Below, piece after piece: positions 15,701 through 24,226 of a stretch of DNA of 32,400 nucleotides. Position 1 is the stretch's first letter, and every line of letters starts with the position of its first letter. The translations under genes and the position numbers were made by a program. This stretch comes from an uncultured Collinsella sp. (GTDB lineage Bacteria > Actinomycetota > Coriobacteriia > Coriobacteriales > Coriobacteriaceae). The notes under the pieces were generated by a model. That model did no database searches. It saw only the letters and a program-made list of their open reading frames with translations, and was not told the origin of the DNA. The DNA lies in NCBI GenBank assembly GCA_902496275.1, contig CABVAC010000021.1, positions 1 through 32,400 on the forward strand. Reading direction: 5' to 3'.

Positions 15701-18151
15701 CTAGATAAGCCCAAAGTGTTCGAGCGCGGTGACGACGCCGTCGTGGTCGATGCTGTCGGTGACATAGTCGGCCTTTTCCTTGAGGAAGTCCGGTGCGTTG
15801 CCCATGGCGATGCCAACGTCGACGGCGTTCATCAGCGAGACGTCATTGCTGGCGTCGCCGATGCCGTATACGGTTCCGTGGTGGGGATCGAGGGCGTCGA
15901 GTACGGACTGGATACCCTCGCGCTTGGTGCATTCGCGAGGCGAAATCTCGGTCACTTCGAGCTCGAGCTCGTTAAAGCAGAGCAGCGGCTCAAACGCTTG
16001 ATCCTGAGCGATGCGGTTGGCAAGCGACGTGGACATTAAGATCTTGTAGGCGCTGTAATGTTGCAGCTGCGTAATTGCATCGCCCACGGTGCGGGCGTAT
16101 CCCGGGGCGTCGGGCGCATCGGCACTCATGCGAACGACGCCATTGAGTCCCTCAAAACGAATCACTTCGTCCGATTGCTCAAGAATGGGAGCAAGGCGCT
16201 GCAGCATGCCGGGCGTCATCGCCAAATCGCGAATCACGTGTCCCCCAAGTTCGACATAGCCACCCGCGAGGCAGACGATGCCGGTCCAGGGCAGCTCGAG
16301 CAGCTTTGGATGGATGCAGCTCAGCGTGCGCCCTGTGCAGATAAACGCCATATTGCCCTTGGCGACAAAATCACGGATGGCTTGCGAGACCGCTTCATTG
16401 GGATAGGGGGAGAGGTCTCGCTCGCTCTCGGGAAGCTCTTGTGCCACTCGAGGGTCTTGCCAGGCGAGTGTTCCGTCGATATCGAAAAAGCAGATATCGC
16501 CGCGCTTATGGGCTGCGCTGGCGGCAGGGGAGGCCGAGGCGGTGGGCACAAATCCCGGCTCGAGGCCCATGATCTGGTCAAAATGCTCTTTAACGCGGGG
16601 AACGGAGATGCCAATAATCACCTGGGCGGTCTTGCCCGTAATGATGAGGCCCTTGGCGCCCACCGCGACAAACGACGCATTATCTGCAACGATGGAAGGG
16701 TCTGCGACCTCGACGCGCAGGCGCGTGGCGCAGTTGGTTGCGCCCACGATATTGCCAACGCCACCTAAAAGCTGAATTACCCGCTCAGCGAGGACGTGAT
16801 CTTGATCGGATTGAATACTGACCTCGCCATTGGGAGATTGCTCTTTGGCAAAGCCGCTTCCCGTTAAACGATCGATTGCCGCGCGATTGGAGACATGATC
16901 CTCGCGGCCCGGCGTCTTAAGGTCATAGACCAAGATGAGTGCTCGAAAACTAACAAAAAAGATGAGGCTAAAGGCAAGACCGATACCGAGCGCCAAAAGG
17001 TAGGAGCCGGCATGCATTCGCATGAGTGGGATGAAGTTGAAGGCCGTCATTTCCATGAGACCGCCCGAGAAGATTCCGACGATGCCAAAGAAGTTCATGG
17101 TCATGGCAAGGCAGGAGGATAGGACGGCGTAGAGCAAAAAGAGTCCGGGATAGGTGAACATAAAGAGAAACTCGAGCGGCTCGGTGACGCCGCAGACCAC
17201 CGAGGCGACGATGGCGGGCAAAAGGATGACTTTAAGGCCGGCGCGGCGTTCGGGTTTGGCGGTGAAATAGAATGCTGCCGCGATGGCGGGAAGGCCAAAG
17301 AGCTTGCCCCAGCCGGTGGCGGTAAAACCTGCCCAGGGCGCAAGTTCATTTAAAGGGCGCGTGCTATGGGAGAGAATGGGGAGCAGGTTGGTCCACGTGG
17401 CGTAAATACCGTCGTGAATGACCAGATTGTCGTAATAGATGGGCATATAGAGCAGATGGTGCAGCCCCATGGGCTCGAGCGCTCGCTCCAAAAACACAAA
17501 GATGCCCACGCCGAAGGGGCCGACGCCCGCAAGTGCGTGGCGCAGCGTTTCGGTCACAGCGTATGCGAAGGGCACGATGGCGGCCGAGATGGCGGCAAGG
17601 GCAAACACGGCAAAAAAGCTGATGAGGTAGACCAGCGAGGAACCCGAGAAGGTGCCGAGCCAATCGGGAACCTTGGCATCGTAGAAACGGTCATGGATGG
17701 CGACGACGGTTGCCGATACCGCCAGCGGGCCGATAATGCCGGTATCGAGCGTCTTGATGCCGTCGATGACGGTGATACCGCTGGCGGGGGTCAAAGATGA
17801 TGGGTACTTAAGCCCAAGGTTGTCTCCGCTCAGCTTAATGATCTCGCTCAAAAAGAAGCAATAGGCAAAATAGGCCACGAGTGCCTCGAGGCAGCAGCGT
17901 GCCGGTTGCTTTTGGGCAAGACCGATAGGCAGCGCTACGGCAAAAAGGAGCGGGAGACGTTTAAAGACCGTCCACGAGCCGCGCTGGATGATGGTCCAGA
18001 AAACGTACCAAGGGGTTCCGTATACGGCGAGGTCGCCGACGATGTCTACGGTCGTGGCGAGGGCGGAGATGCCGACCATGAGGCCTGATATAGAAAACAG
18101 CATGGCGGGCGCGAACATTGCCCCGCCAAAGCGTTGGATTTTTTGCAGCAT
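15701..18151 (-). CDS. PTS EIIC-EIIB sugar permease fused to a HAD phosphatase
   Basis: 816 aa in three parts. Residues about 1-420 are a glucose/maltose-family EIIC membrane domain with about 10 helices and the GVTEPLEFLFMF signature. Residues about 445-525 are EIIB, with the phosphorylated Cys about 474 in GATNCATRLRVEV. After a short Ala/Ser/Pro linker, residues about 553-816 form a Cof-type HAD phosphatase: DIDGTLAW (nucleophile about D557), CTGRT, and GIGDASNDVSLMNAVDVGIAMGN split over the fourth motif. EIIC and EIIB import and phosphorylate a sugar; the HAD domain would be placed to remove the phosphate. There is no EIIA, so it must come from elsewhere. The start chosen is ATG 18151, six bases after GAGAGG; an ATG at 18169 is also possible. 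Neighbours point to maltose or another alpha-glucoside as substrate. Confidence 0.88.
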   Translation of the reverse strand: MLQKIQRFGGAMFAPAMLFSISGLMVGISALATTVDIVGDLAVYGTPWYVFWTIIQRGSWTVFKRLPLLFAVALPIGLAQKQPARCCLEALVAYFAYCFFLSEIIKLSGDNLGLKYPSSLTPASGITVIDGIKTLDTGIIGPLAVSATVVAIHDRFYDAKVPDWLGTFSGSSLVYLISFFAVFALAAISAAIVPFAYAVTETLRHALAGVGPFGVGIFVFLERALEPMGLHHLLYMPIYYDNLVIHDGIYATWTNLLPILSHSTRPLNELAPWAGFTATGWGKLFGLPAIAAAFYFTAKPERRAGLKVILLPAIVASVVCGVTEPLEFLFMFTYPGLFLLYAVLSSCLAMTMNFFGIVGIFSGGLMEMTAFNFIPLMRMHAGSYLLALGIGLAFSLIFFVSFRALILVYDLKTPGREDHVSNRAAIDRLTGSGFAKEQSPNGEVSIQSDQDHVLAERVIQLLGGVGNIVGATNCATRLRVEVADPSIVADNASFVAVGAKGLIITGKTAQVIIGISVPRVKEHFDQIMGLEPGFVPTASASPAASAAHKRGDICFFDIDGTLAWQDPRVAQELPESERDLSPYPNEAVSQAIRDFVAKGNMAFICTGRTLSCIHPKLLELPWTGIVCLAGGYVELGGHVIRDLAMTPGMLQRLAPILEQSDEVIRFEGLNGVVRMSADAPDAPGYARTVGDAITQLQHYSAYKILMSTSLANRIAQDQAFEPLLCFNELELEVTEISPRECTKREGIQSVLDALDPHHGTVYGIGDASNDVSLMNAVDVGIAMGNAPDFLKEKADYVTDSIDHDGVVTALEHFGLI

Positions 18152-18195
18152 ATTCTGCCTCTCGACCATAAGCCCGCCGTGTCTGCGGTGGAACG

Positions 18196-18203
18196 TTTAA
18201 ACA
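18196..18203. promoter_or_regulatory. GntR(HutC)-type operator, PTS-gene side
   Basis: GTTTAAAC fits the HutC-subfamily pattern GT-N-TA-N-AC. It lies about 10 bp downstream of a minus-strand TACAAT -10 (18213-18218) for the PTS-HAD gene, so binding should repress it. Flanks read ACGTTTAAACAA. Confidence 0.6.
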
Positions 18204-18316
18204 ATGAGTTAATTGTAGGGGAGTGAGCGTTCGCCGCATTGTTGGTTTTGATTCGAATCGATTGGAGCATCACGGGCGCCGTTGACAGTTAATAATCGGT
18301 GCTTTGCCGATAGACG

Positions 18317-18324
18317 GTTTAAAC
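18317..18324. promoter_or_regulatory. GntR(HutC)-type operator, regulator side
   Basis: A second GTTTAAAC (context CGGTTTAAACAA), 54 bp upstream of the gntR start, probably for autoregulation. The regulator's promoter is unclear: a TTGACA at 18282 has no good -10 at the right distance. Confidence 0.58.
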
Positions 18325-18378
18325 AACCCAAAGAAATGCTATCGTGCCTAGCCATACATATTCATTAGAGGTGAAATC

Positions 18379-19098
18379 ATGCCAAAAGCGATTTACGAAG
18401 GAATCTACCGCGAGATCCGTTCGCGCATCATCGACGGGACCTATGCGTTTCAGGAGATGCTGCCAACCGAAGCCGAGCTGACCGCGGAGTTTGGCTGCAC
18501 GCGTAATACCGTTCGACGCGCCTTGAGCATGCTGGCCGACCAGATGTTTGTGCAGCCTATACACGGTAAGGGCGTTCGCGTTATTTGGCTTAAGGGCGAA
18601 ACCGACATGCTGGGCGCACTCGAAGAGGTTGAGTCGTTTGGCGAGTTCGCAAAACGCAACAATGCCGTCGCATCGACCGAGGTCAAGTCTTTTGAACATT
18701 TGATTTGCACTGAGCAACTCTCTCGTCGCCTGGGCTTTAAGGTGGGCGAGGAGCTGATTCGCGTAGTGCGTGTCCGAAGCCTCAACGGCAGCGCGCGCCA
18801 AGTGGACCATGGCTACTTTTTGGCGTCGATCGCCAAGGGCCTGACCCCCGAGATCGCGGCGGATTCTATCTACGGCTATCTGGAGCACAAGCGCGGCGTC
18901 AAAGTGATGGCGAGCCGTCGTACGGTGAGTGTCGAGCTCGCCAACGATGAGGACTGCAGCTACTTGGACCTTGGCAAGTACAACTGCGTCGCCGTTATGG
19001 AGAGCCAGTCGTACACCTCGGACGGCATCTTGTTCGAGGTCACGCATGCCCGCACGCATCCCGAGATCTTCCACTACCGCGTCAACTCCAAGCGATAG
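18379..19098 (+). CDS. GntR-family transcriptional regulator, HutC/TreR type
   Basis: 239 aa. Residues about 5-70 are a GntR winged helix-turn-helix (IYREIRSRIIDGTY, LPTEAELTAEFGCTRNTVRRAL). Residues about 90-235 are a UTRA effector domain, which in related proteins binds sugars or sugar phosphates. The start follows AGAGGTGAAATC. It is divergent from the PTS-HAD gene and upstream of the ABC sugar operon. GTTTAAAC palindromes at 18196, 18317 and 28229, and a one-mismatch version at 19287, are its likely operators. The inducer is inferred to be a phosphorylated alpha-glucoside brought in by the PTS. Confidence 0.9.
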   Translation: MPKAIYEGIYREIRSRIIDGTYAFQEMLPTEAELTAEFGCTRNTVRRALSMLADQMFVQPIHGKGVRVIWLKGETDMLGALEEVESFGEFAKRNNAVASTEVKSFEHLICTEQLSRRLGFKVGEELIRVVRVRSLNGSARQVDHGYFLASIAKGLTPEIAADSIYGYLEHKRGVKVMASRRTVSVELANDEDCSYLDLGKYNCVAVMESQSYTSDGILFEVTHARTHPEIFHYRVNSKR

Positions 19099-19137
19099 CC
19101 GGCTAGCTCGCAGCCTGACGAGACTCATGCCCTCAAA

Positions 19138-19192
19138 GCGAAAACGCCCGGTCAAACCGACGATGCATCGGCTTGATCGGGCGTTTTCTCTG
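19138..19192 (+). terminator. Intrinsic terminator after the GntR regulator
   Basis: GAAAACGCCCG near 19140 pairs with CGGGCGTTTTC ending near 19188, with an inner CCGA/TCGG stem. The structure ends in TTTTCTCTG. Confidence 0.8.
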
Positions 19193-19286
19193 CATTCGAT
19201 AATAAATAATTGTTTATACAAAACTTGTCAAGTATCAAGTTGAAATTACCGTTCACCGAAGTTTTTCTACCGTTCTAGTAATACTT

Positions 19287-19294
19287 GTTCAAAC
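19287..19294. promoter_or_regulatory. Near-match GntR operator before the ABC sugar operon
   Basis: TTGTTCAAACAA (19285-19296) differs from the GTTTAAAC sites by one base in the core and is itself nearly palindromic. It is about 110 bp upstream of the binding-protein gene, within an AT-rich stretch that also holds ACTTGTCAAGT (about 19223) and TTGTACAA. The latter could be sites for another regulator. Confidence 0.45.
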
Positions 19295-19404
19295 AACTAG
19301 CCAAATAGCGTATTGTACAAGTCAGCAAAAGGGGCAAAGTCCCCGAGCCAATCTCCGAAGGCGGCGGCAAAGGGTGCCGCCACGGTGTGAAAGGGTGGAT
19401 TGTA

Positions 19405-20721
19405 ATGAAGAACGAAATGAGCAGAAGGCAGTTCCTGGGCTTTGCTGGTTCCGCGGCTGCGGTTCTTGGTCTGGGCCTCGTGGGCTGCGGTGGTTCTGCC
19501 GGCTCTGGCTCCTCTGCTTCTGGTGACGCTGCCGAGGTCTACTTCCTCCAGTTCAAGCCCGAGGTCGACAAGGAGTGGAAGGAGATCGCCAAGGCGTACA
19601 AGAAGGAGAAGGGCGTCGAGGTCAAGATCGTGACCGCCGCCTCCAACACCTACGAGGAGAAGCTCAAGTCCGAGATGTCCAAGAGCTCCGCTCCGACGCT
19701 GTTCCAGGTCAACGGCCCCACCGGCCTTAAGAACTGGAAGGACTACTGCGCCGATCTTTCCGACACCAAGCTCCGCGGCGAGCTCATCGACGACTCCCTG
19801 GCGCTGCAGTCCGACGGCAAGGATCTGGGTATCGACTGGGTTCAGGAGAGCTACGGCATCATCTACAACAAGGAGCTCCTCGAGAAGGCCGGCTACAAGG
19901 CCGAGGACATCAACTCCTTCGACAAGCTGAAGGCTTGCGCCGATGACATCCAGGCCCGCAAGGACGAGCTCGGCGTTGACGGTGCCTTCACTTCCGCCGG
20001 CATGGATGACTCCTCCAGCTGGCGCTACACCACCCACCTCGCCAACCTCCCGCTCTACTACGAGTTCGAGAAGGAGCACAACCAGGAGGACGACGAGATC
20101 AAGGGCGAGTATCTCGACAACTTTAAGCAGATCTTCGACCTGTACATCACCGACTCCACCTGCGATCCTTCGCAGCTCGCCTCCAAGACCGGTGACGACG
20201 CCACCAACGAGTTCGCAACCGGCAAGGCCGTCTTCTACCAGAACGGCTCTTGGGCCTACGCCGACCTCACCAAGGCCGGTATGACCGACGACCAGCTCGG
20301 CATGCTGCCGATCTACATCGGCGTCGACGGCGAGGAGAACCAGGGCCTGTGCTCCGGCGGCGAGAACTACTGGTGCGTCAGCTCCCAGGCTTCCGAGGAT
20401 GCCCAGAAGGCCACCGAGGACTTCATGTATTGGTGCGTCACTTCTGACACCGCCACCAGCATCATCGCTGACAAGATGGGTCTGACCGCCCCGTTCAAGA
20501 GCGCTAAGGAGACCACCAACGTCTTCTCTCAGCAGGCCGTTGCTATGGCCAAGGACGGCAAGAAGACTGTCGCTTGGGACTTCGTTTACATCCCCTCCGA
20601 GGAGTGGAAGAAGAACCTCAAGCAGGCTCTCATCGCTTATGCTGCCGACAACACCAAGTGGGACGGCGTCAAGAACGCCTTCGTCGATGGCTGGAAGACC
20701 GAGAAGGCTGCTTCCGAGTAA
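19405..20721 (+). CDS. ABC sugar transporter, solute-binding lipoprotein
   Basis: 438 aa. An N-terminal Tat-like SRRQFLG motif and a lipobox LVGC give an exported, lipid-anchored binding protein (mature from about Cys 30). The rest is a family-1 extracellular solute-binding protein fold (MalE class), with YFLQFKPEVDKEW near the mature N-terminus, GIIYNKELLEKAGY and AVFYQNGSWAYADL. It captures oligosaccharides, probably maltodextrin-like, for the downstream permeases. Start ATG 19405 follows GGGTGG. Codon use is strongly biased, consistent with high expression. A 12-bp hairpin separates it from the permease genes and could let it be expressed more highly than they are. Confidence 0.92.
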   Translation: MKNEMSRRQFLGFAGSAAAVLGLGLVGCGGSAGSGSSASGDAAEVYFLQFKPEVDKEWKEIAKAYKKEKGVEVKIVTAASNTYEEKLKSEMSKSSAPTLFQVNGPTGLKNWKDYCADLSDTKLRGELIDDSLALQSDGKDLGIDWVQESYGIIYNKELLEKAGYKAEDINSFDKLKACADDIQARKDELGVDGAFTSAGMDDSSSWRYTTHLANLPLYYEFEKEHNQEDDEIKGEYLDNFKQIFDLYITDSTCDPSQLASKTGDDATNEFATGKAVFYQNGSWAYADLTKAGMTDDQLGMLPIYIGVDGEENQGLCSGGENYWCVSSQASEDAQKATEDFMYWCVTSDTATSIIADKMGLTAPFKSAKETTNVFSQQAVAMAKDGKKTVAWDFVYIPSEEWKKNLKQALIAYAADNTKWDGVKNAFVDGWKTEKAASE

Positions 20722-20753
20722 GCAGTTGCTGCCCAAGCTATCTGATTAGCGAC

Positions 20754-20787
20754 AGGGGGCGGGCAGACGTAGGTTTGCCCGCCCCCT
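20754..20787 (+). other. Intercistronic hairpin between binding protein and permease genes
   Basis: A perfect 12-bp GC-rich stem (20754-20765 with 20776-20787) and a 10-nt loop, without a T run, 22 bp before the permease start. Such hairpins commonly stabilise the upstream mRNA so that the binding protein outnumbers the membrane parts. Confidence 0.7.
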
Positions 20788-20808
20788 GCATATTGAAAGG
20801 ACCCTTCT

Positions 20809-21663
20809 ATGGGCAAAGCACTCAAGCGCTGGTGGCCGCTCTTTATGCTGCCCACGTGCCTGGCGTTTATGATCGGGTTCGTGATTCCCTTTATCCAGGG
20901 TTTCTATCTCTCGTTCTGCCAGTTTATTACCATCAATAACGCGCACTTTGTCGGTATCGAGAACTACGTGCGCGCACTGACCGACCCGCAGTTCTCCACG
21001 TCGTTCTTCTTTACCGTGGCGTTTGCCTTCCTGTCGACGGTGCTCATCAACGTGATCGCGCTGGCCATTGCGCAGGCGCTCACCCGCAAGGCGCTCAAGG
21101 GCACCAACATCTTCCGTACGATTTTCTTTATGCCTAACCTGATTGGCGGCATTGTACTGGGTTACATTTGGCAGATTCTGATCAACTGCCTGCTCTCCAA
21201 CGTGGGTGCCCAGCTTATCGCCCTCAACTCCGCCGCTGGCTTCTGGGGCCTTATCATCCTGACCCTGTGGCAACAGGTCGGCTACATGATGATCATCTAC
21301 ATCGCCGGTCTGCAGTCCATTCCGTCTGATTACATCGAGGCCGCCAAGGTCGACGGCGCTACGGCATGGCAGACGTTTTGGAAGGTTAAGATCCCCAACC
21401 TGATGCCGACCATCACCATCTGCCTGTTCCTGTCCATCACCAACGGCTTTAAGCTGTTCGACCAGAACCTCGCCCTTACCGGTGGTGCCCCGGCGCACTC
21501 TACCGAGATGCTCGCCCTGAACATCTACAACACGTTCTATTCGCGTGCTGGCATCGCATGGCAGGGCATCGGTCAGGCCAAGGCAGTTATCTTCTGCATC
21601 CTGGTTGTCGCTATTTCTATGATCCAGCTTAAGGCCACGAGGTCCAAGGAGGTGCAGCAGTAA
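20809..21663 (+). CDS. ABC sugar transporter permease (MalF/UgpA type)
   Basis: 284 aa with six predicted membrane helices. The cytoplasmic EAA loop reads EAAKVDGATAWQTFWKVKIPNLMP (given here from about residue 178), which docks the ATPase. N-terminal FMIGFVIPFIQGFYLSF is the first helix. It has no long MalF-like periplasmic loop, so it is of the compact UgpA/MsmF type. The start follows GAAAGGACCCTTCT. It overlaps the next gene by one base (TAATG). Confidence 0.93.
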   Translation: MGKALKRWWPLFMLPTCLAFMIGFVIPFIQGFYLSFCQFITINNAHFVGIENYVRALTDPQFSTSFFFTVAFAFLSTVLINVIALAIAQALTRKALKGTNIFRTIFFMPNLIGGIVLGYIWQILINCLLSNVGAQLIALNSAAGFWGLIILTLWQQVGYMMIIYIAGLQSIPSDYIEAAKVDGATAWQTFWKVKIPNLMPTITICLFLSITNGFKLFDQNLALTGGAPAHSTEMLALNIYNTFYSRAGIAWQGIGQAKAVIFCILVVAISMIQLKATRSKEVQQ

Positions 21664-22502
21664 TGAAACGCGATAAGGCTATTAACCGCGCGCTCTCGAT
21701 CTTCTTTACGATCCTGTCGCTCGCATGGATCTACCCCGTGTTCATGATTGCGCTCAATTCCTTTAAGAAGGGGACCGCAATCAGCACCACCACGGCGTTC
21801 GATCTGCTCACGCCCGAGACGTTCAACGGCCTCGCAAACTACGTGCACGCTCTTAACGAGCAGGGCTTTGCCTCGGCGTTTATGTACTCGCTTATCATCA
21901 CGGTCACGTCGGTCGTGCTGATTCTGGTGTGCTGCTCCATGTGCGCTTGGTACGTGGTGCGCGTCAACAGCAAGATCTCGAACTTCTTCTATTACCTGTT
22001 CGTGTTCTCGATGGTCGTACCGTTCCAGATGCTCATGTTCACGCTGTCCAATTTGGCGGACCGCATCGGCTTTAATACGCCGTTCAACATCTGCTTTATC
22101 TATCTGGGCTTTGGCGCGGGCCTGGCGGTCTTTATGTTCGCCGGCTTTGTAAAGAACATCCCGCTCGAGATCGAGGAGGCGGCCATGATTGACGGCTGCA
22201 ACCCGGTTCAGGTGTTCTTTAAGATCGTCCTTCCCATTATGAAGCCCACCTATCTTTCGGTCGGCATCCTCGAGACCATGTGGGTCTGGAACGACTACCT
22301 GCTGCCCTACCTTACGCTCGACTCCACCAAGTACAAGACCATTCCTATTTTGATCCAGTACTTCCGCGGCGGCTATGGCCACGTCGAGCTCGGCCCCATG
22401 ATGGCCTGCATCATGATGGTCGTTGTCCCCATCGTCATCATGTACATCTTCTGCCAGAAGTACATCATCGACGGTGTGGTGGCAGGTGCCGTCAAGGGCT
22501 GA
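21663..22502 (+). CDS. ABC sugar transporter permease (MalG/UgpE type)
   Basis: 279 aa, six membrane helices, with the EAA loop EEAAMIDGCNPVQVFFKIVLP. It is the second half of the permease dimer with the preceding gene, to which it is translationally coupled. The C-terminus QKYIIDGVVAGAVKG is typical of MalG-family proteins. Confidence 0.93.
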   Translation: MKRDKAINRALSIFFTILSLAWIYPVFMIALNSFKKGTAISTTTAFDLLTPETFNGLANYVHALNEQGFASAFMYSLIITVTSVVLILVCCSMCAWYVVRVNSKISNFFYYLFVFSMVVPFQMLMFTLSNLADRIGFNTPFNICFIYLGFGAGLAVFMFAGFVKNIPLEIEEAAMIDGCNPVQVFFKIVLPIMKPTYLSVGILETMWVWNDYLLPYLTLDSTKYKTIPILIQYFRGGYGHVELGPMMACIMMVVVPIVIMYIFCQKYIIDGVVAGAVKG

Positions 22503-22570
22503 TGCCGTAACTGTTTTGCAAGTTTTGGCGGCGCCCCTCAGCGCGGCGCCGCGTATCGAAAGGTAGAGAC

Positions 22571-23770
22571 ATGGCCGAGATCGTTCTCAAACATGTTCAG
22601 AAGGTGTATCCCAACAACGAGTCAAAAAAGAAGGGCTTCTTTGGCAAAAAGAAGAAGACCGAGGAGAAGAAGCACAACCTCAAGGTTACCGAGGACGGTG
22701 TGCTCGCTGTAGAGGACTTCAACCTCACCGTTCACGACCAGGAGTTCATCGTCCTCGTTGGCCCCTCTGGCTGCGGTAAGTCCACGACGATGCGCATGGT
22801 CGCCGGCCTGGAGGACATTACCTCGGGCGACGTGCTCATCGACGGCAAGCGCGTCAACGACGTGGCGCCCAAGGACCGCGACATCGCCATGGTGTTCCAG
22901 AGCTACGCTCTGTACCCCAATATGACGGTGTACGAGAACATGGCATTTACGCTCGAGCTCAAGAAGGTCCCCAAGGACGAGATCGACCGCAAGGTTCGCT
23001 CTGCTGCCGAGATCCTGGGCATTACCGAGTATCTCGACCGTAAGCCTAAGGCGCTTTCGGGTGGCCAGCGCCAGCGTGTCGCCATCGGCCGCGCCATCGT
23101 GCGTGACCCCAAGGTCTTCCTGATGGACGAGCCCTTGTCCAACCTGGATGCCAAGCTGCGTAACCAGATGCGCGCCGAGCTCATTAAGCTGCGTCACGAG
23201 ATCAAGGGCACCTTCATCTACGTTACCCACGACCAGACCGAGGCTATGACCCTCGGCGATCGCATCGTGGTCATGAAGGACGGCGTCGTCCAGCAGATCG
23301 CCACCCCGCAGGAGGTCTTCAACCATCCCGCGAACATCTTCGTCGCCGGCTTCATCGGCGTGCCGCAGATGAACTTCTTCGATGCCCAGCTGGTGCGCTC
23401 GGGCAACGGCTTTACCGTCAAGACCGAGGATATGAACGTGGCGCTCGCCCCCGAGACCTGCGCTCAGCTTGCCCTCAACTGGGACGGCGGCGACGTGAAG
23501 GAGATTACGGCCGGCGTGCGTCCCGAGCAGATTCTGCTTGCCGACAAGGGCGAGGAGGGTGCGCTCCAGGGCACCGTCGAGGTGACCGAGCTCATGGGCT
23601 CGACCGAGCATGTCCACGTGACTGCTCCCGACGGCCAGTTTGTCCTGATCATTCCCGTCGTCGACCTCGAGGCCAAGGGCGCGCTCAAGGCGGGCGACCC
23701 CATCTGGTTCAAGTTTGAGAAGAACGCGACCCACCTCTTCGATAAGGTCTCTGGCAAGAACCTTATCTAG
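22571..23770 (+). CDS. ABC sugar importer ATPase (MsmK/MalK/UgpC family) with Lys-rich insertion
   Basis: 399 aa. Walker A GPSGCGKST (about 64-72), Q-loop VFQSYALYPNMTVYENM, signature LSGGQRQRVAIGRA, Walker B VFLMDEPLSNLD and the H-loop VTHDQTEA are all present, followed by the regulatory OB-type C-terminal domain. It powers the preceding permeases. Unusual is an insertion of about 28 residues after the first beta strand (about 15-43), with GFFGKKKKTEEKK, which pushes Walker A from about residue 36 to 64. The start follows GAAAGGTAGAGAC. A GC-rich hairpin lies in the 68-bp gap before it. Confidence 0.94.
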   Translation: MAEIVLKHVQKVYPNNESKKKGFFGKKKKTEEKKHNLKVTEDGVLAVEDFNLTVHDQEFIVLVGPSGCGKSTTMRMVAGLEDITSGDVLIDGKRVNDVAPKDRDIAMVFQSYALYPNMTVYENMAFTLELKKVPKDEIDRKVRSAAEILGITEYLDRKPKALSGGQRQRVAIGRAIVRDPKVFLMDEPLSNLDAKLRNQMRAELIKLRHEIKGTFIYVTHDQTEAMTLGDRIVVMKDGVVQQIATPQEVFNHPANIFVAGFIGVPQMNFFDAQLVRSGNGFTVKTEDMNVALAPETCAQLALNWDGGDVKEITAGVRPEQILLADKGEEGALQGTVEVTELMGSTEHVHVTAPDGQFVLIIPVVDLEAKGALKAGDPIWFKFEKNATHLFDKVSGKNLI

Positions 23771-23838
23771 GCCCGGTGCAACCAGGCCCTTCCTTTGGGC
23801 GACTGCGGTATTGCCATCCTTTTGCCGCGGTCACATAT

Positions 23839-23885
23839 AAGGCTCCCCTCCCGTCCACTGGGCGAGAGGGGAGCCTTTCTTTGTG
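23839..23885 (+). terminator. Intrinsic terminator of the ABC sugar operon
   Basis: AAGGCTCCCCT (23839-23849) pairs with AGGGGAGCCTT (ending near 23877), followed by TCTTTG. It lies about 70 bp after the ATPase gene stop. Confidence 0.85.
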
Positions 23886-23909
23886 TTGGGACTGTCTGAC
23901 CGGTCGTTT

Positions 23910-24126
23910 GTCTCGATCTGTAACGGATAGGGCCGATTTCGGACGTTAGATGTTACAGATCGAGACAGTTCCGCTGAGCTAACCATTTCATCTAAATCTG
24001 TAACACCAAAGGCGAATTTCACCTGCTAGATGTTACAGATTGAGATAAACCCAAGGGGAGGGGCCGGTATGTCTCAATCTGTAACAGCTGGGACCGTTTT
24101 GGTTGAGTAGTTGTTATGGATCGAGA
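23910..24126. repeat. Tandem array of three 55-bp nested palindromes at 80-81 bp period
   Basis: Each unit is a 14-bp inverted repeat (TCTCGATCTGTAAC and its complement) around a 27-bp spacer: 23911-23965, 23991-24045 and 24072-24126. All three spacers are exactly 27 bp, each with a small central inverted repeat (CCGATTTCGG in unit 1). Units are separated by 25 and 26 bp of unrelated sequence. Units 1 and 2 pair almost perfectly; unit 3 has decayed on its right side. The array sits between two convergent terminators. Function unknown; REP-like repeats or protein-binding sites are possible. Confidence 0.85.
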
Positions 24127-24164
24127 TTGTTTGGCCGAGTCGGATCACAGGGTAACGTGCGGGC

Positions 24165-24200
24165 ACAAAAAACGGAGCCGCGTTGCCGTGGCTCCGTTTT
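24165..24200 (-). terminator. Intrinsic terminator of malQ-glgP
   Basis: On the minus strand AACGGAGCC and GGCTCCGTT (24171-24198) form a stem followed by a T run (TTTTTTG). It faces the ABC-operon terminator across the palindrome array. Confidence 0.85.
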
Positions 24201-24226
24201 CAAGAGGATGGGTAAGGGAAGCGAAA

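Noticed and set aside
18282..18287. TTGACA as the -35 of the GntR gene
   Set aside because: No acceptable -10 occurs 16-19 bp downstream; the nearest candidate is 21 bp away and poor.
19297..20736. A 479-aa minus-strand frame opposite the sugar-binding lipoprotein gene
   Set aside because: The plus frame has signal, lipobox and family motifs; the opposite frame is Leu/Val/Gly-rich noise without homology-like motifs.
23910..24126. CRISPR array
   Set aside because: The 14-bp repeats alternate in orientation and form palindromic units, there are only three units, and no cas gene is in the window.
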